From assembly GCA_963705955.1 (NCBI GenBank), contig CAVPLH010000009.1:1-64000 (forward strand): DNA of 64,000 nt, in the 5' to 3' direction. Below the pieces are notes generated by a model, which was given only the letters and a program-made list of their open reading frames with translations, was not told the DNA's origin and ran no database searches. Position numbers and translations under genes: made by a program. The stretch is from WHSW01 sp963705955 (GTDB lineage Bacteria > Actinomycetota > Thermoleophilia > Solirubrobacterales > 70-9). Shown one piece after another: positions 9,149 to 17,902 of the stretch (positions are counted from its first letter, which is position 1; each line of letters opens with the position of its first letter).

Positions 9149-10569
9149 ACGGCCGCCGGCGGACCAAGATCGTCGCCACGATCGGCCCCGCGACGCGCGA
9201 CACCGAGACGATGACCGAGCTGATCGAGGCGGGCGCCGACGTCTTTCGTTTCAACTTCTCCCACGGGACCCCCGACGACCATTCCGAGAACGTGGCGATG
9301 GCACGCGAGGCGGCGCGGCGGACCGGCAAGGAGATCGGGATCCTCGGCGACCTGCCCGGCCCGAAGATCCGGCTCGGCGAGGTCGAGGAAGGCATCGTCG
9401 GCCTCCGTCCCGGGAGTGAGATCACGCTCACGTGCGAGCCCGAGCTCGGCACCCCGGATCGCCTCCCGGTGTCGTTCGACGGCCTCCCCTCGGCGGTCTC
9501 GGAAGGCGGTCTCGTCTACCTCGCTGACGGCCGCATCCGCCTCCGGGTGCTCGACACCGGCGAGACCGAGGTCCGCTGCGCGGTCGAGGTCGGCGGCCGC
9601 GTCTCCTCGCACCAGGGGCTCAACCTGCCCGGCGCCGAGGTCGCGCTGCCGGCTGCCGGTCGCGCCGACCTCGAGTGGGTCGACTTCGCGGTCCGCGAGG
9701 GAATCGACCTGCTCGCGGTGTCGTTCGTGAGGCGCGCCGAGGACCTGGCGCCCGTCGAGCGCCGGGTGCGGACCGGCGGCTCGGACATCCCGGTGATCGC
9801 GAAGATCGAGAAGCCCGAGGCCGCAGACCGCGCCGAGGAGATCATCAAGGCGGCGACCGCCGGAATCATGGTCGCCCGCGGCGACCTCGGGATCGAGCTT
9901 CCGATCGAGAAGGTCCCGATCGTCCAGAAGCGGCTCCTGGCGCTCGCGGGGCACTTCTCGCGTCCGTCGATCACAGCGACGCAGATGCTCGCCTCGATGG
10001 TCGCCTCGCCGCGCCCGACCCGGGCGGAGGTCTCCGACGTCGCCAACGCGATCTACCAGGGGACCGACGCGGTGATGCTCTCCGAGGAGACCGCGGTCGG
10101 GCAGTTCCCGGTCGAGGCGATCCGGGTCATGGACCGGATCGCGCACGAGACCGAGCCCGACCTCCCCTACGCCGACTGGGGTCTCACCCGCGCCCACGCC
10201 GACGACTCGGACGTCGCCACCTCGGTCGCCCGGGCGGCGGTCGCCTCGACCTACACGCTCGGGCTGCGGGCGCTCGTCGTCCCGACCCGCAGCGGGCGCA
10301 CCGCCCGGCTCGTCTCCGCGCACCGGCCGCAAGTACCCGTGCTCGCCGTCTCGCCGCGGATCGAGACCGTCCGCAGGCTCAACCTTCTTTTCGGGGTCCA
10401 ATGCGTGATCGCCGACGAGTGGACCGGGATCTCGGCTCTGCTCGCGGACTGCTCCCGACTCGTACGAGAGGCCGGGATCGCGAACTCCGGCGATCTGATC
10501 GGGATAACCGCCGGGCTTCCCCACCAGGAGCTGGGCACGAACCTGTTCGAGGTTCACCGCGTCCCGTGA
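9145..10569 (+). CDS. pyk: Pyruvate kinase
   Basis: Glycolytic enzyme converting phosphoenolpyruvate and ADP to pyruvate and ATP, 474 residues (normal length). It begins RRTKIVATIGPATRDTETM and shows FRFNFSHGTPDDH, the active-site Lys region PVIAKIEKPEAADR, MVARGDLGIEL and the SITATQMLASM loop. The C-terminal regulatory domain starts after STYTLGLRALVVPTRSGRTARL. The GTG start overlaps the stop of the P-type ATPase (GTGA), so translation is coupled. The stop likewise overlaps the next gene. An ion pump and pyruvate kinase in one operon is unusual, although pyruvate kinases commonly need K+ and Mg2+. Confidence 0.96.
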   Translation: MNGRRRTKIVATIGPATRDTETMTELIEAGADVFRFNFSHGTPDDHSENVAMAREAARRTGKEIGILGDLPGPKIRLGEVEEGIVGLRPGSEITLTCEPELGTPDRLPVSFDGLPSAVSEGGLVYLADGRIRLRVLDTGETEVRCAVEVGGRVSSHQGLNLPGAEVALPAAGRADLEWVDFAVREGIDLLAVSFVRRAEDLAPVERRVRTGGSDIPVIAKIEKPEAADRAEEIIKAATAGIMVARGDLGIELPIEKVPIVQKRLLALAGHFSRPSITATQMLASMVASPRPTRAEVSDVANAIYQGTDAVMLSEETAVGQFPVEAIRVMDRIAHETEPDLPYADWGLTRAHADDSDVATSVARAAVASTYTLGLRALVVPTRSGRTARLVSAHRPQVPVLAVSPRIETVRRLNLLFGVQCVIADEWTGISALLADCSRLVREAGIANSGDLIGITAGLPHQELGTNLFEVHRVP

Positions 10570-10958
10570 GCGCCGATCGCGGGCCGAGTCTCGCTCGCAT
10601 CTGCGCGCCACTCGCCCTCATGGGGCTGATCTTCTATCTCTCCGCGCAGGAGAGCGTCGGGCCGGAGCTGCCGGCGTTCACCAGAGTGATCGCGCACTTC
10701 AGCGAGTACGCACTGCTGACCGCGCTCTGGATCTGGGCGCTGGCGCCGGTGCTCGGGAGGCGCGCGCTGTTCGCCGCCGCCGCGATCTCGTTCCTCTACG
10801 CGATCTCCGACGAGTATCACCAGAGCTTCGTGCCCGGTCGCGACTCCGATCCGTTCGACGTCCTCGTCGACTCGCTCGGTATCGCCACGGCGGTCGCGGC
10901 GGCCCTCGCGGCGTCGGCCCGGCGGGCGGCGGGCCGGAGGCGGCCGACACCCCGCTGA
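10566..10958 (+). CDS. VanZ-like family membrane protein
   Basis: Small membrane protein of about 130 residues, related to VanZ, which confers low-level teicoplanin resistance in enterococci by an unclear mechanism. There are about four hydrophobic segments. The family hallmarks are the early FYLSAQ, HFSEYALLTALW, and SDEYHQSFVPGRDSDPFDVL followed by a last helix. The GTG start overlaps the pyruvate kinase stop (GTGA), making it the third gene of a tightly coupled operon. It ends 36 bp from the convergent enoyl-CoA hydratase. Confidence 0.85.
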   Translation: MSADRGPSLARICAPLALMGLIFYLSAQESVGPELPAFTRVIAHFSEYALLTALWIWALAPVLGRRALFAAAAISFLYAISDEYHQSFVPGRDSDPFDVLVDSLGIATAVAAALAASARRAAGRRRPTPR

Positions 10959-10994
10959 CCGACTCCGGTCGCAGCCGGCACCGCGACGCGCAGC

Positions 10995-11925
10995 TCAATG
11001 CGGACCGGTTGCGCCGCGCCCGAAGTCGCCGAACGGCTCGTCGCGTTCGCGCACCGCTTCCTTGAAGCCCGCCTCGGCGGCGCGACGTGCGAACTCGAAC
11101 CCCTCCGGCGTGTGCCGCGCGATCCCGTCGAAGACCGTGCCGAGCACCTGGGTCGCGGCGAGGCCCTGCGCGGCGACCGTCTGGTTGACGAGCAGCTTGT
11201 GCATCACGAGCTGGTTGATCGGCAGCCGCGCGACGCGCTCGAGCAGGCCCTCGAAGCGCTGGTCGAGCTCCTCCCCGGGGGCCGACTCGCGCGGCCAGGC
11301 CCCACTCGACCGCCGTCGTCCCCGAGATCGAGTCGCCCGTGAGCAGCAGGCGCTTCGCCCGCGCCGGCCCGATCCGGTGCGCCCACAGAGCCGTCGTCGG
11401 AACTCCCCAGACGCGGGCCGGCGGGTAGCCGATCTTCGCCCGGTCCTCGGCGACCAGCAGATCGGAGCAGAGCGCCATGTCGGTGCCGCCGGCGACGCAG
11501 TAGCCGTGCACCTTGCAGACGACCGGTTTCTCCGACCAGAAGAGGCTCATGAACCCGCGTACGTTGCGCGACATCATCTGATAGTCGGTGACCGGGTCCC
11601 AGATGCTCTCCGGAGCGTGGTTGCGCGCCTGGACGAGGGGGTCGAGAGGCGAGCCCTCCGGGACGGCTCCGGACGCGCCCCGACTCGCGCTCGGCGGCTC
11701 GCCCATCCGCTCGGCCGACGCGACGAGGTCGTAGCCGCCGCAGAAGCCGCTCCCGTTACCCGCCAGCGCGATCACGTGCACGCCGGGGTCGAGGTTGGCG
11801 CGCTCGACGCAGGCCGCAAGCTCGGGCGGCATCTCGAGCGTGATTCCGTTGCCGCGCTCGGGACGGTCGAGCGTGATCCGGGCGATTCGCCCGTCGCGCT
11901 CGTAGGTGATCGTCTCGAGGCTCAT
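10995..11925 (-). CDS. Enoyl-CoA hydratase/isomerase family protein (frameshifted)
   Basis: Crotonase-fold enzyme that would hydrate enoyl-CoA in beta-oxidation. The oxyanion-hole segments are visible as AGNGSGFCGGYDL and VHGYCVAGGTDMALCSDL. A long insert (about residues 70-125) contains DPVTDYQMMSRN. Conserved sequence runs in one frame to WGLAAR (near 11289). It then continues one base out of frame as ESAPGEELDQRFEGLL and ends FGDFGRGATGPH at 10995, so there is a single +1 (or -2) indel. The final residues past the shift look intact. TAGCGT lies 7 nt before the ATG, so the mRNA is probably leaderless. Confidence 0.82.
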
Positions 11926-11932
11926 CGTGCGG

Positions 11933-11938
11933 ACGCTA
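11933..11938 (-). promoter_or_regulatory. -10 box (TAGCGT) of leaderless enoyl-CoA hydratase mRNA
   Basis: TAGCGT on the minus strand, 7 nt before the ATG at 11925. No ribosome-binding site fits between. Confidence 0.45.
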
Positions 11939-11961
11939 CCGAGCCGCCTTTCTCCAAGACG

Positions 11962-13286
11962 CTAGACGAGCTCGAAGCGCAACCCGAAGAAGTCCAGCAT
12001 GTGCGGCAGCGGGCTTCCGGGATCCAGCGACGGCGCCGCGAGCTCGACCGCACCGGAGCTCAGCACGGTCGCCAGAACGGCCTTGCCGAGCAGCAGGGCG
12101 AGCGCCGCGCCCGGGCAGCCCTGAGGGCCGCGGCTGAAGTGGTTGAACGACCAGTCGCCGGCTGCCTCCCCCGAGATCCAGCGCTGGGGGGCGAACCGGT
12201 CGGCGTAGTCGTGGCGATCGCGGTCGCGGTGCAGGAACGAGTTCGGGATCAGCACCTGAGTGCCCGCGGGCACCGTCACCCCGCCCCACTCGGTGTCGGC
12301 GAGCGTCACACGGGAGAGCGTCGGCGTCGTCGGCCAGAGCCGCATCGCCTCCTCGAGACAGGCGTCGAGGTAGGCGAGTCCGGCGACGCCGGCGGCGGTC
12401 GAGAGATCGCCGGCCTCGATTTCGGCGGTGGCCCGAGCGCGTTGCGGGGCGTGGCCGGCGAGCAGCGCGAGGGCGCGGAATGCGTTGATCGCCAGCGTCT
12501 CGCCGGTGGCGAACATCCAATGCGGAATCTGACCGACCGGCTTCGTCTCGGCGTCCGCCGGCGCCTCGGCGAACCGGCTCACCAGGCTGCCCTCCTCGGC
12601 GGCGGAGACGTATTCGCCGAGCCGCGCGATGAACCCCGGATAGAGCGCCGAGGTCCTTCCCGGCATTCCGTTGGCCTCGGCCATCATCTCGGCGAGCGTC
12701 TCGGAGAGCTCGGAGTCGTCGGCGGCCGCGTCGCCCAGGATCACGCGGCGGGTGATCCGGCGGAAGGCATCGCTCCACTGCTCCCAGCGCAGCTCGCGGT
12801 CGCCGTCGGCCGGTCGGCGATCAGCGCTGCGGCCTCCTCGGCGGCGATCGCGACGAAGCGGTCGCCGAAGCCGTGCAGGGGGCGCCCGGCGTCGAGCACC
12901 GCCTCGTTGAAGGCTCGGCGGTTGCGCCACGTCTCGGACCGCGAGATGGTCAGCGCGTCGGGCTGGAAGGCGACCATCCCCTTGCGCTTCGGCTCCGGGT
13001 CGGACGCGAACGGGTCGGGCGAGTTCTCGAGCGCGCGATGGACGTCGGCGGGCGTCAGCAGCAGCAGCGCCGGCTCGCGGATCACCCTGACCCAGACGGG
13101 CCCGCCGCCGTGGCCGCGGCGCATGCCCGCGAGCAGGCCGACCGCCTGGCCGTCGACGTTCGCTCGCGTCGCCGCGGCGACCGCCGTCCGCCGGCGGCGA
13201 AAGACGCCCTGGAGCGCGTTCGGGACGACCACGAGCGCGTTGAAGCGGGCGTTCTCGAGCAGCGAGGCGCTCGCCGGGCCGCTCAC
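11962..13286 (-). CDS. Cytochrome P450 (frameshifted)
   Basis: Haem-thiolate monooxygenase-type protein of about 440 residues. The Cys-ligand loop is HFSRGPQGCPGAALA (near 12110). The K-helix ExxR is in CLEEAMRLWPTTPTLSR. The I-helix segment FATGETLAIN retains an acid-alcohol pair (E-T). The N-terminal third (from GTG 13286) is in one frame up to ALIADRP. After a one-base loss near 12807, the rest continues as DGDRELRWEQWSDAF. The start lies 4 bp after the peroxidase stop, so the two are one transcription unit. The pairing suggests the P450 acts on the peroxidase/dioxygenase product. No ferredoxin or reductase gene is nearby. Confidence 0.86.
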
Positions 13287-13290
13287 GGGC

Positions 13291-15092
13291 TCACGCCAGC
13301 CGGCGCCAGGGCGCGAACGCGTTCTCGCAGCCGTCGAGCGCCGGCGCCAGCTCGGGGTGATGTCGGAGCAGCACGTCGACCATCGTGTTGCCCTCGACCC
13401 AGGCGAGGCCCTCGGGGGTGTAGACGTCGGGCGAGTAGTCGTTGGTGAAGAAGCGGTCCGACTTCAGCCGCCGGGAGGCCATCAGGATGAAGATCCGGAA
13501 CGCCGTGTCGCTGAACCCGAACCCCGGCGGAAGCGGCTCGGCGAGCATTCCGACCTGCAGGTCGACGCGGTCGATGTCGCCGTCGTAGACATCGCGGATC
13601 TCGTCGGCGAGCTCGGGGTCGTCGGTCAGGTCCTCGAACTTCTCGACCCGCTTCTTGCGCAGCCGTTCGCGGAAGTCGTTGTAGCGCGGCACGCCGCGCT
13701 CGCGGTCGCGGGCGATGTCGATCGTCCCCAGGTCGACACGGTCTCCGTTCAGGCGAACGTGGTTGGAGAGCGCCTTCGGATGGTTTCTGAGCGTGATCGC
13801 GCCGGGATGCGCGACCCCGAACGAGTAGAGCAGGTTCGACCAGCCGTGCTCGAGGATCGCCGGCCTCGTCCCACGGCCCTGGATCGGGTCGAAATCGGTC
13901 TCGGCGAGCAGCACGCCGGATGCGTGGTCGCGGATCTCGTAGTCGTCCGGCAGCAGCGGGTGGAGCCGGTAGACCGAGACGAACTCCTCGGTGATCGCGT
14001 ACGGCGCCGCATGGTGCTCCTGCGCGGATCCGACGATCCCGCCGATCATCTCGGTGCCGACGTGGCCGAACTTCTGCCGCACCCAGCGCGGCAGGATGCC
14101 GTACCAGTTCGCGTTCATCGCCCGCTCGAGGACCGGGTTCGCGAGGATCCCCGGCGTCCACTCGACCGTGTGGATCTTCGCGCTGAGCGCCGAGTTGACC
14201 AGCCTCGCCGTGAGGAAGAGACGCTCGTCGTCCCAGGTCGGATGGCTGCCCTTGAGGTGATCGCAGATCGAGTTGTGCTCCTTCGCGAACAGCGTGTGCA
14301 GGAGCGAGAGGCCGACCCAGTAGTTGTCCGAGAAGCCGGTCAGGTCCACCCCGTCGAGCTTCGGATCGGTCTCGTTCGGGAGCAGACCGTCCTCGATCGC
14401 GAGCTTGCCGTCGGCGCCGGCGCGCAGCTCGCGGTTGCGCTCCTCGGTCGAGCCGTAGAGCTGGGAGAGGTCCCACCAGTGGGTGACGGTGTTGACGTAG
14501 GTCGGCGGCAGACCGCTGGTATGAGTGCGGGTCCGGTCCGGGCTGGTCGCCCGGAGCCGCATCGGCGTTCCCTCCGGCCACTCGTCGTTCTCGTCGAGCT
14601 CGATGTCGATGTAGGTGTCGGGCGCATTTTCGCCGTGGCCGAACCAGTCGTGATTCTGGAACTGGATCCAGCAGGCGGCGAGCACGTTGAGGCTGGTCGC
14701 GGGCTTGAACTCGTCGCGCAGCAGCAGCCGGTTGGCCACCTCGCGCGGGCTCGGGAGCAGGCGCCCGGGGAGCGGCTCGGGTGCCGTGGCGTCGGTCGGC
14801 GCGTTGCGGCCGAAACGGCTTCCGACCATCCCCATCCGCGGATCGACGGGTCCTGGCGCGAGCCGTCGTAGGTGCGATAGGGCGGCAGCTCCTCGGCCGT
14901 CGCGGCGCCGTTCTCGCGCGGGGCCTCGGTGTCGTAGAGGTTGTGCCGGCGCAGGTCGTCGCGGTGGGCGCGCAGGTTGAGCAGGGCGACCGGGGTCGGC
15001 AGGTCCCACCAGTTGGCGGCTCTGTTCACCTGCCTGAAGACGGTCGCGTTGACGCGCGAGAACGTGCTCTCGATCGTGCCGATCAGGTCCAT
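13291..15092 (-). CDS. Haem peroxidase, cyclooxygenase/dioxygenase-like (frameshifted)
   Basis: Member of the animal haem peroxidase superfamily that includes cyclooxygenase, alpha-dioxygenase and fungal linoleate diol synthases; about 600 residues. The distal-His segment is FQNHDWFGHG (near 14640). The segment EEFVSVYRLHPLLPDDYE (near 13960) matches cyclooxygenase around its catalytic Tyr and proximal haem His (consensus Tyr-x-x-His-Pro-Leu-Leu-Pro-Asp). These residues suggest fatty-acid dioxygenation rather than a plain peroxidase; this is inference. The N terminus (SRVNATVFRQVNRAANWWDL) reads in one frame to about 14837, where a lost base moves the frame. A GAGGAGAGG Shine-Dalgarno precedes the ATG. 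First gene of a two-gene unit with the P450. Confidence 0.86.
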
Positions 15093-15168
15093 CGCAGCCT
15101 CTCCTCGGCGCTCGCCCGAGTCACGGCGCCGACTCTAGTGCGTTGGAGCCGTGACCTTCAACCGACGA

Positions 15169-15505
15169 TCAACGGTGGACGGCCGCGAGCAGCGCCGCGT
15201 AGGAGCGGACCAACAGGGCGCCCTCGCGCGCCAACCGTGGGTCGTCTGGATCGCAGCCGGCGGTCACCCAATCGTCGGAGACGTCCATCGCCTCCGCGCG
15301 CAGCTCTGCGGCACGGCGGACCTCGGCCGGATCGGCGTCATAGCAATACGCGTAGAGGTCGCCGAGCGCCGCCGCGAGAGCGTCGAAGCTCGCCGCCGCG
15401 TGGTGGGCCCGGTCGCGCGCACCACTCGACCTCGAGCTCGGCGGCGTGAGCCGGATCGAAGCTCGCACCCTCGCTCGCGACCAGGAGCCGGTAGAAGCGC
15501 GCCAT
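15169..15505 (-). CDS. Hypothetical protein (frameshifted)
   Basis: Small protein of about 112 residues, not recognised. It starts MARFYRLLVASEGASFDP, reads to about EVEW (near 15415), then continues in another frame as RAHHAAASFDALAAALGDLY and ends RSYAALLAAVHR. It looks mainly helical and soluble, with acidic and Ala-rich stretches and no membrane segment or metal motif. It is divergent from the LigD-type polymerase (starts 28 bp apart), so the two may share a promoter region. Either the downstream frame alone (15169-15468) or the joined reading could be the real protein; the joined one gives a better start. Confidence 0.5.
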
Positions 15506-15533
15506 CTAGCCCGCCGCCTGAGAACATCCGCGG

Positions 15534-16563
15534 ATGGCCAAGGAGGTGATCACGATCGAGGCGGCCGGCCACGAGGTGCGGCTCTCGAGCCCGGGCAAGG
15601 TCTTCTTCGCCGAGACGGGCCACACGAAGCGCGACGTCGCCGAGTACTACCTCGCGGTCGCCGACGCCGCCTGCCTGCATCTGCGCGAGCGCCCGACGAC
15701 GATGAAGCGCTTCGTCGACGGTGCCGGGGGCGAGTTCTTCTTCCAGAAGCGGGTGCCCAAGAACGCCCCCGACTGGCTGCAGACGGCGACGGTGCGCTTC
15801 CCGAGCGGCCGCAGCGCCACCGAGCTCTGCGCGAACGACGCGCGCCACCTCGTCTGGGCGGTGAACCTCGGGGTGATCGACTTCAACCCCTGGCCGGCCC
15901 GGCGTGCGGATCTCGACCGCCCGGACGAGCTGCGCGTCGACCTCGACCCGACTCCGGAATCGTCATTCGGACGAGGTGCGCGAGGTGGCGATGACGGTGC
16001 GCGAGACGCTCGACGATCACGGGCTGCTCGGCTTTCCGAAGACCTCCGGCTCGCGCGGGATCCACGTCAACGTCCGAATCGAGCCACGGTGGGAGTTCAC
16101 CGAGGTGCGCCGCGCGGCGCTGGCGCTGGCGCGCGAGGTCGAGCGGCGGACGAAGCTGGCGACGTCGAAGTGGTGGAAGGAGGAGCGCCACGGCGTCTTC
16201 GTCGACTACAACCAGAACGCCCGCGACCGCACCGTCGCCTCGGCCTGGTCGGTCCGACCGACGCCGGATGCACGCGTCTCGACGCCGCTCGAGTGGGACG
16301 AGGTCCCCGACGTCGAGCCCGCCGAGCTGCGCCTCGACACGGTCCCTGCGCGGCTCGCCGAGCGCGGCGACCCGTCGGCGACGATCGACGACGTTCACCA
16401 CTCGCTCGAATCGCTGCTCGAGCTCGCCGAGCGCGACGAGGCCGAGGGGCTCGGCGACGCGCCCTGGCCGCCGCACTTCCGCAAGCAGAAGGGCGAGCCG
16501 AGGCGAGTTCAGCCGAGCCGGGCGAAGAAGGGCTCAGCGCGGACCGCGACGGAGACGCGTCCG
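15534..16563 (+). CDS. LigD-type DNA polymerase/primase domain protein (frameshifted)
   Basis: Stand-alone polymerase domain of bacterial non-homologous end joining (archaeo-eukaryotic primase fold), which fills gaps and adds nucleotides at Ku-bound ends. Visible segments are MKRFVDGAGGEFFFQKRVP, the catalytic acidic pair in ELRVDLDPTP, GFPKTSGSRGIHVNVRI, and the C-terminal WPPHFRKQKGEPRRVQPSRAKK. An extra base near 15969 separates SSF from DEVREVAMTV. No stop follows the conserved end. The frame stays open to 17034 over the convergent gene, so the real terminus is unknown and the end given is the boundary with that gene. There is no ligase or nuclease domain in the same protein. A LigC-type ligase lies about 0.4 kb away on the other strand. 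Confidence 0.82.
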
Positions 16564-16905
16564 TCAGCAGGTCAGGTGGAGCGCCGCGGCGGTCTGGCTC
16601 GCATCCGCCTCGCCATAGCGCCTCACCGCCTCGGCGGTCGGCATCGCCTCGACCTCGATCCCGCGCGCGCGAAGCTCCGCGATCACCGCCGGATCGGGCT
16701 GCAGGCGGCCGTGCGCGCCGCAGCCGAGGATCAGCCGACCGGGCAGCTCCTCCTCGACCTCGGCGAGGTCCTCGAGCGCGAGCGAGTGCCCGTCGCGCCG
16801 CCACCAGCCGGCGACGACGCGGCCCGGGAGCACGATCACGTCGCGGGTGTGCTCCTCGCCGTCGACCACGATCCGGCCGAAGCTGTAGTGCTCGAGCCGC
16901 GCCAT
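16564..16905 (-). CDS. Mth938/DUF498-like domain protein
   Basis: Small cytoplasmic protein of 113 residues of the Mth938-like (DUF498) fold, found alone in many prokaryotes and in the human mitochondrial complex I assembly factor NDUFAF3. It starts EHYSFGRIVVDGEEHTRDVI, has a Trp-rich strand VVAGWWRRDGHSL, and the family's conserved LILGCGAHGRLQPDPAVIAEL, followed by GIEVEAMPTAEAVRRY. The biochemical role is unknown. The ATG follows a TACCCT box by 6 nt (leaderless). Convergent with the LigD-type polymerase gene; ends touch or overlap. Confidence 0.8.
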   Translation of the reverse strand: MARLEHYSFGRIVVDGEEHTRDVIVLPGRVVAGWWRRDGHSLALEDLAEVEEELPGRLILGCGAHGRLQPDPAVIAELRARGIEVEAMPTAEAVRRYGEADASQTAAALHLTC

Positions 16906-16911
16906 GCGGCC

Positions 16912-16917
16912 AGGGTA
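16912..16917 (-). promoter_or_regulatory. -10 box (TACCCT) of leaderless DUF498 mRNA
   Basis: TACCCT on the minus strand, exactly 6 nt before the ATG at 16905. Confidence 0.45.
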
Positions 16918-16924
16918 GCGCCGA

Positions 16925-17884
16925 TCAGGAGTCCAGCTGCTCGAGCCGGCACTCGGTCGGCGCCTTGTCGTCGCGCCACCGGAGGATCTTCGCGCCGTGG
17001 CGGATGCGGCCCGCGGAGACGTGGTCGAAGGTGACCTCGATCACGAGCTCGGGCCGCAGGGCGACCCATTCGAGATCGCGATCGGCCGACCAGCGGCTCG
17101 GGTCGGCGGAGCCGCGCTCACCGGTCTCATACGGAGCCAGCGTCGCAACCAGCTCGCGCTTCTGCTTCGCCTTCAGCCCGGACGTGTGGCCGACGACGTG
17201 CAGCTCGCCGGCGTCGTCGTAGAGCCCGAGCATCAGCGAACCGACCGTGCCCTCCTCCTTGCCCGGGCGCCAGCCCGCGACCACGGCGTCGATCGTCCGC
17301 AGCCGCTTCACCTTCACCATCGCCTTGCGCTCGCCACGCAGGTAGGGCGAGTCGAGCCGCTTCGCGATCACGCCCTCGCCGTCGGCCAACCAGGGCTCGG
17401 CGTCGGCGGAGTCGAAGGCGATCGGCGTCAGCTCCAGCGACCCGGGCGATTCGAAGCCCGCGAGCAGCTGCTCGAGCGCCGCTCGCCGGTCGGTGAACGG
17501 GCTCTCCAGCGCAAGCTCGTCACCGATTGCGAGCAGGTCGAAGACCCTGAACAGCGCCGGCGTCTTCTCGGCCAGCATCCGGACCCGCGACTCGGCCGGG
17601 TGGAGCCGATTCTGCAGCGCGTCGAACTCCTCGCGGCCGTCGGCGTCGAGGATCAAGAGCTCGCCGTCGATCACGTAGCGCCCCGGCGGAAACTCGAGCT
17701 CGGGGAAGTAGCGGGCCAGCGGCCTGCCGCTTCGCGACTGCAGGAAGAGCTCGTCGGCGTCGACGAACGCGAGCGCGCGAAAGCCGTCGTACTTCGGCTC
17801 GTAGGCCCAGCCGTCCTCGTCGGGCAGCTTCTTGCGCGAGAGGGCGAGCTGCGGCTCGACCGGCGGGCTCAGGGGCAGCGTCAT
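16925..17884 (-). CDS. ATP-dependent DNA ligase, LigC-like
   Basis: ATP-dependent ligase of 319 residues sealing DNA nicks. The adenylation Lys is in EPKYDGFRAL (motif I), followed by QSRSGRPLARYFPEL, YVIDGELLI (motif III), EGVIAKRLDSPY (motif IV) and MVKVKRLRTIDAVVAGW (motif V). The C-terminal OB domain runs to HGAKILRWRDDKAPTEC. It lacks the polymerase and nuclease domains of LigD, so it fits the short LigC type used in end joining or base-excision repair. The ATG at 17884, preceded by GAGGGG, was preferred over a much longer open frame lying antisense to L-2-hydroxyglutarate oxidase. Confidence 0.9.
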   Translation of the reverse strand: MTLPLSPPVEPQLALSRKKLPDEDGWAYEPKYDGFRALAFVDADELFLQSRSGRPLARYFPELEFPPGRYVIDGELLILDADGREEFDALQNRLHPAESRVRMLAEKTPALFRVFDLLAIGDELALESPFTDRRAALEQLLAGFESPGSLELTPIAFDSADAEPWLADGEGVIAKRLDSPYLRGERKAMVKVKRLRTIDAVVAGWRPGKEEGTVGSLMLGLYDDAGELHVVGHTSGLKAKQKRELVATLAPYETGERGSADPSRWSADRDLEWVALRPELVIEVTFDHVSAGRIRHGAKILRWRDDKAPTECRLEQLDS

Positions 17885-17890
17885 CCCCTC

Positions 17891-17896
17891 TAGTCT
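17891..17896 (+). promoter_or_regulatory. -10 box (TAGTCT) of leaderless lhgO mRNA
   Basis: TAGTCT lies 6 nt before the GTG at 17903. It sits only 7 bp from the start of the divergent ligase gene. Confidence 0.45.
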
Positions 17897-17902
17897 CGCA
17901 GC

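Noticed and set aside
11062..14871. 1269-codon open frame on the plus strand
   Set aside because: It lies antisense to enoyl-CoA hydratase, P450 and peroxidase, has Arg/Ala/Gly-biased composition and no domain. It is a GC-rich shadow.
15904..17034. Separate second gene within the LigD-type polymerase
   Set aside because: The sequence continues the polymerase domain across a one-base shift, so it is the same gene.
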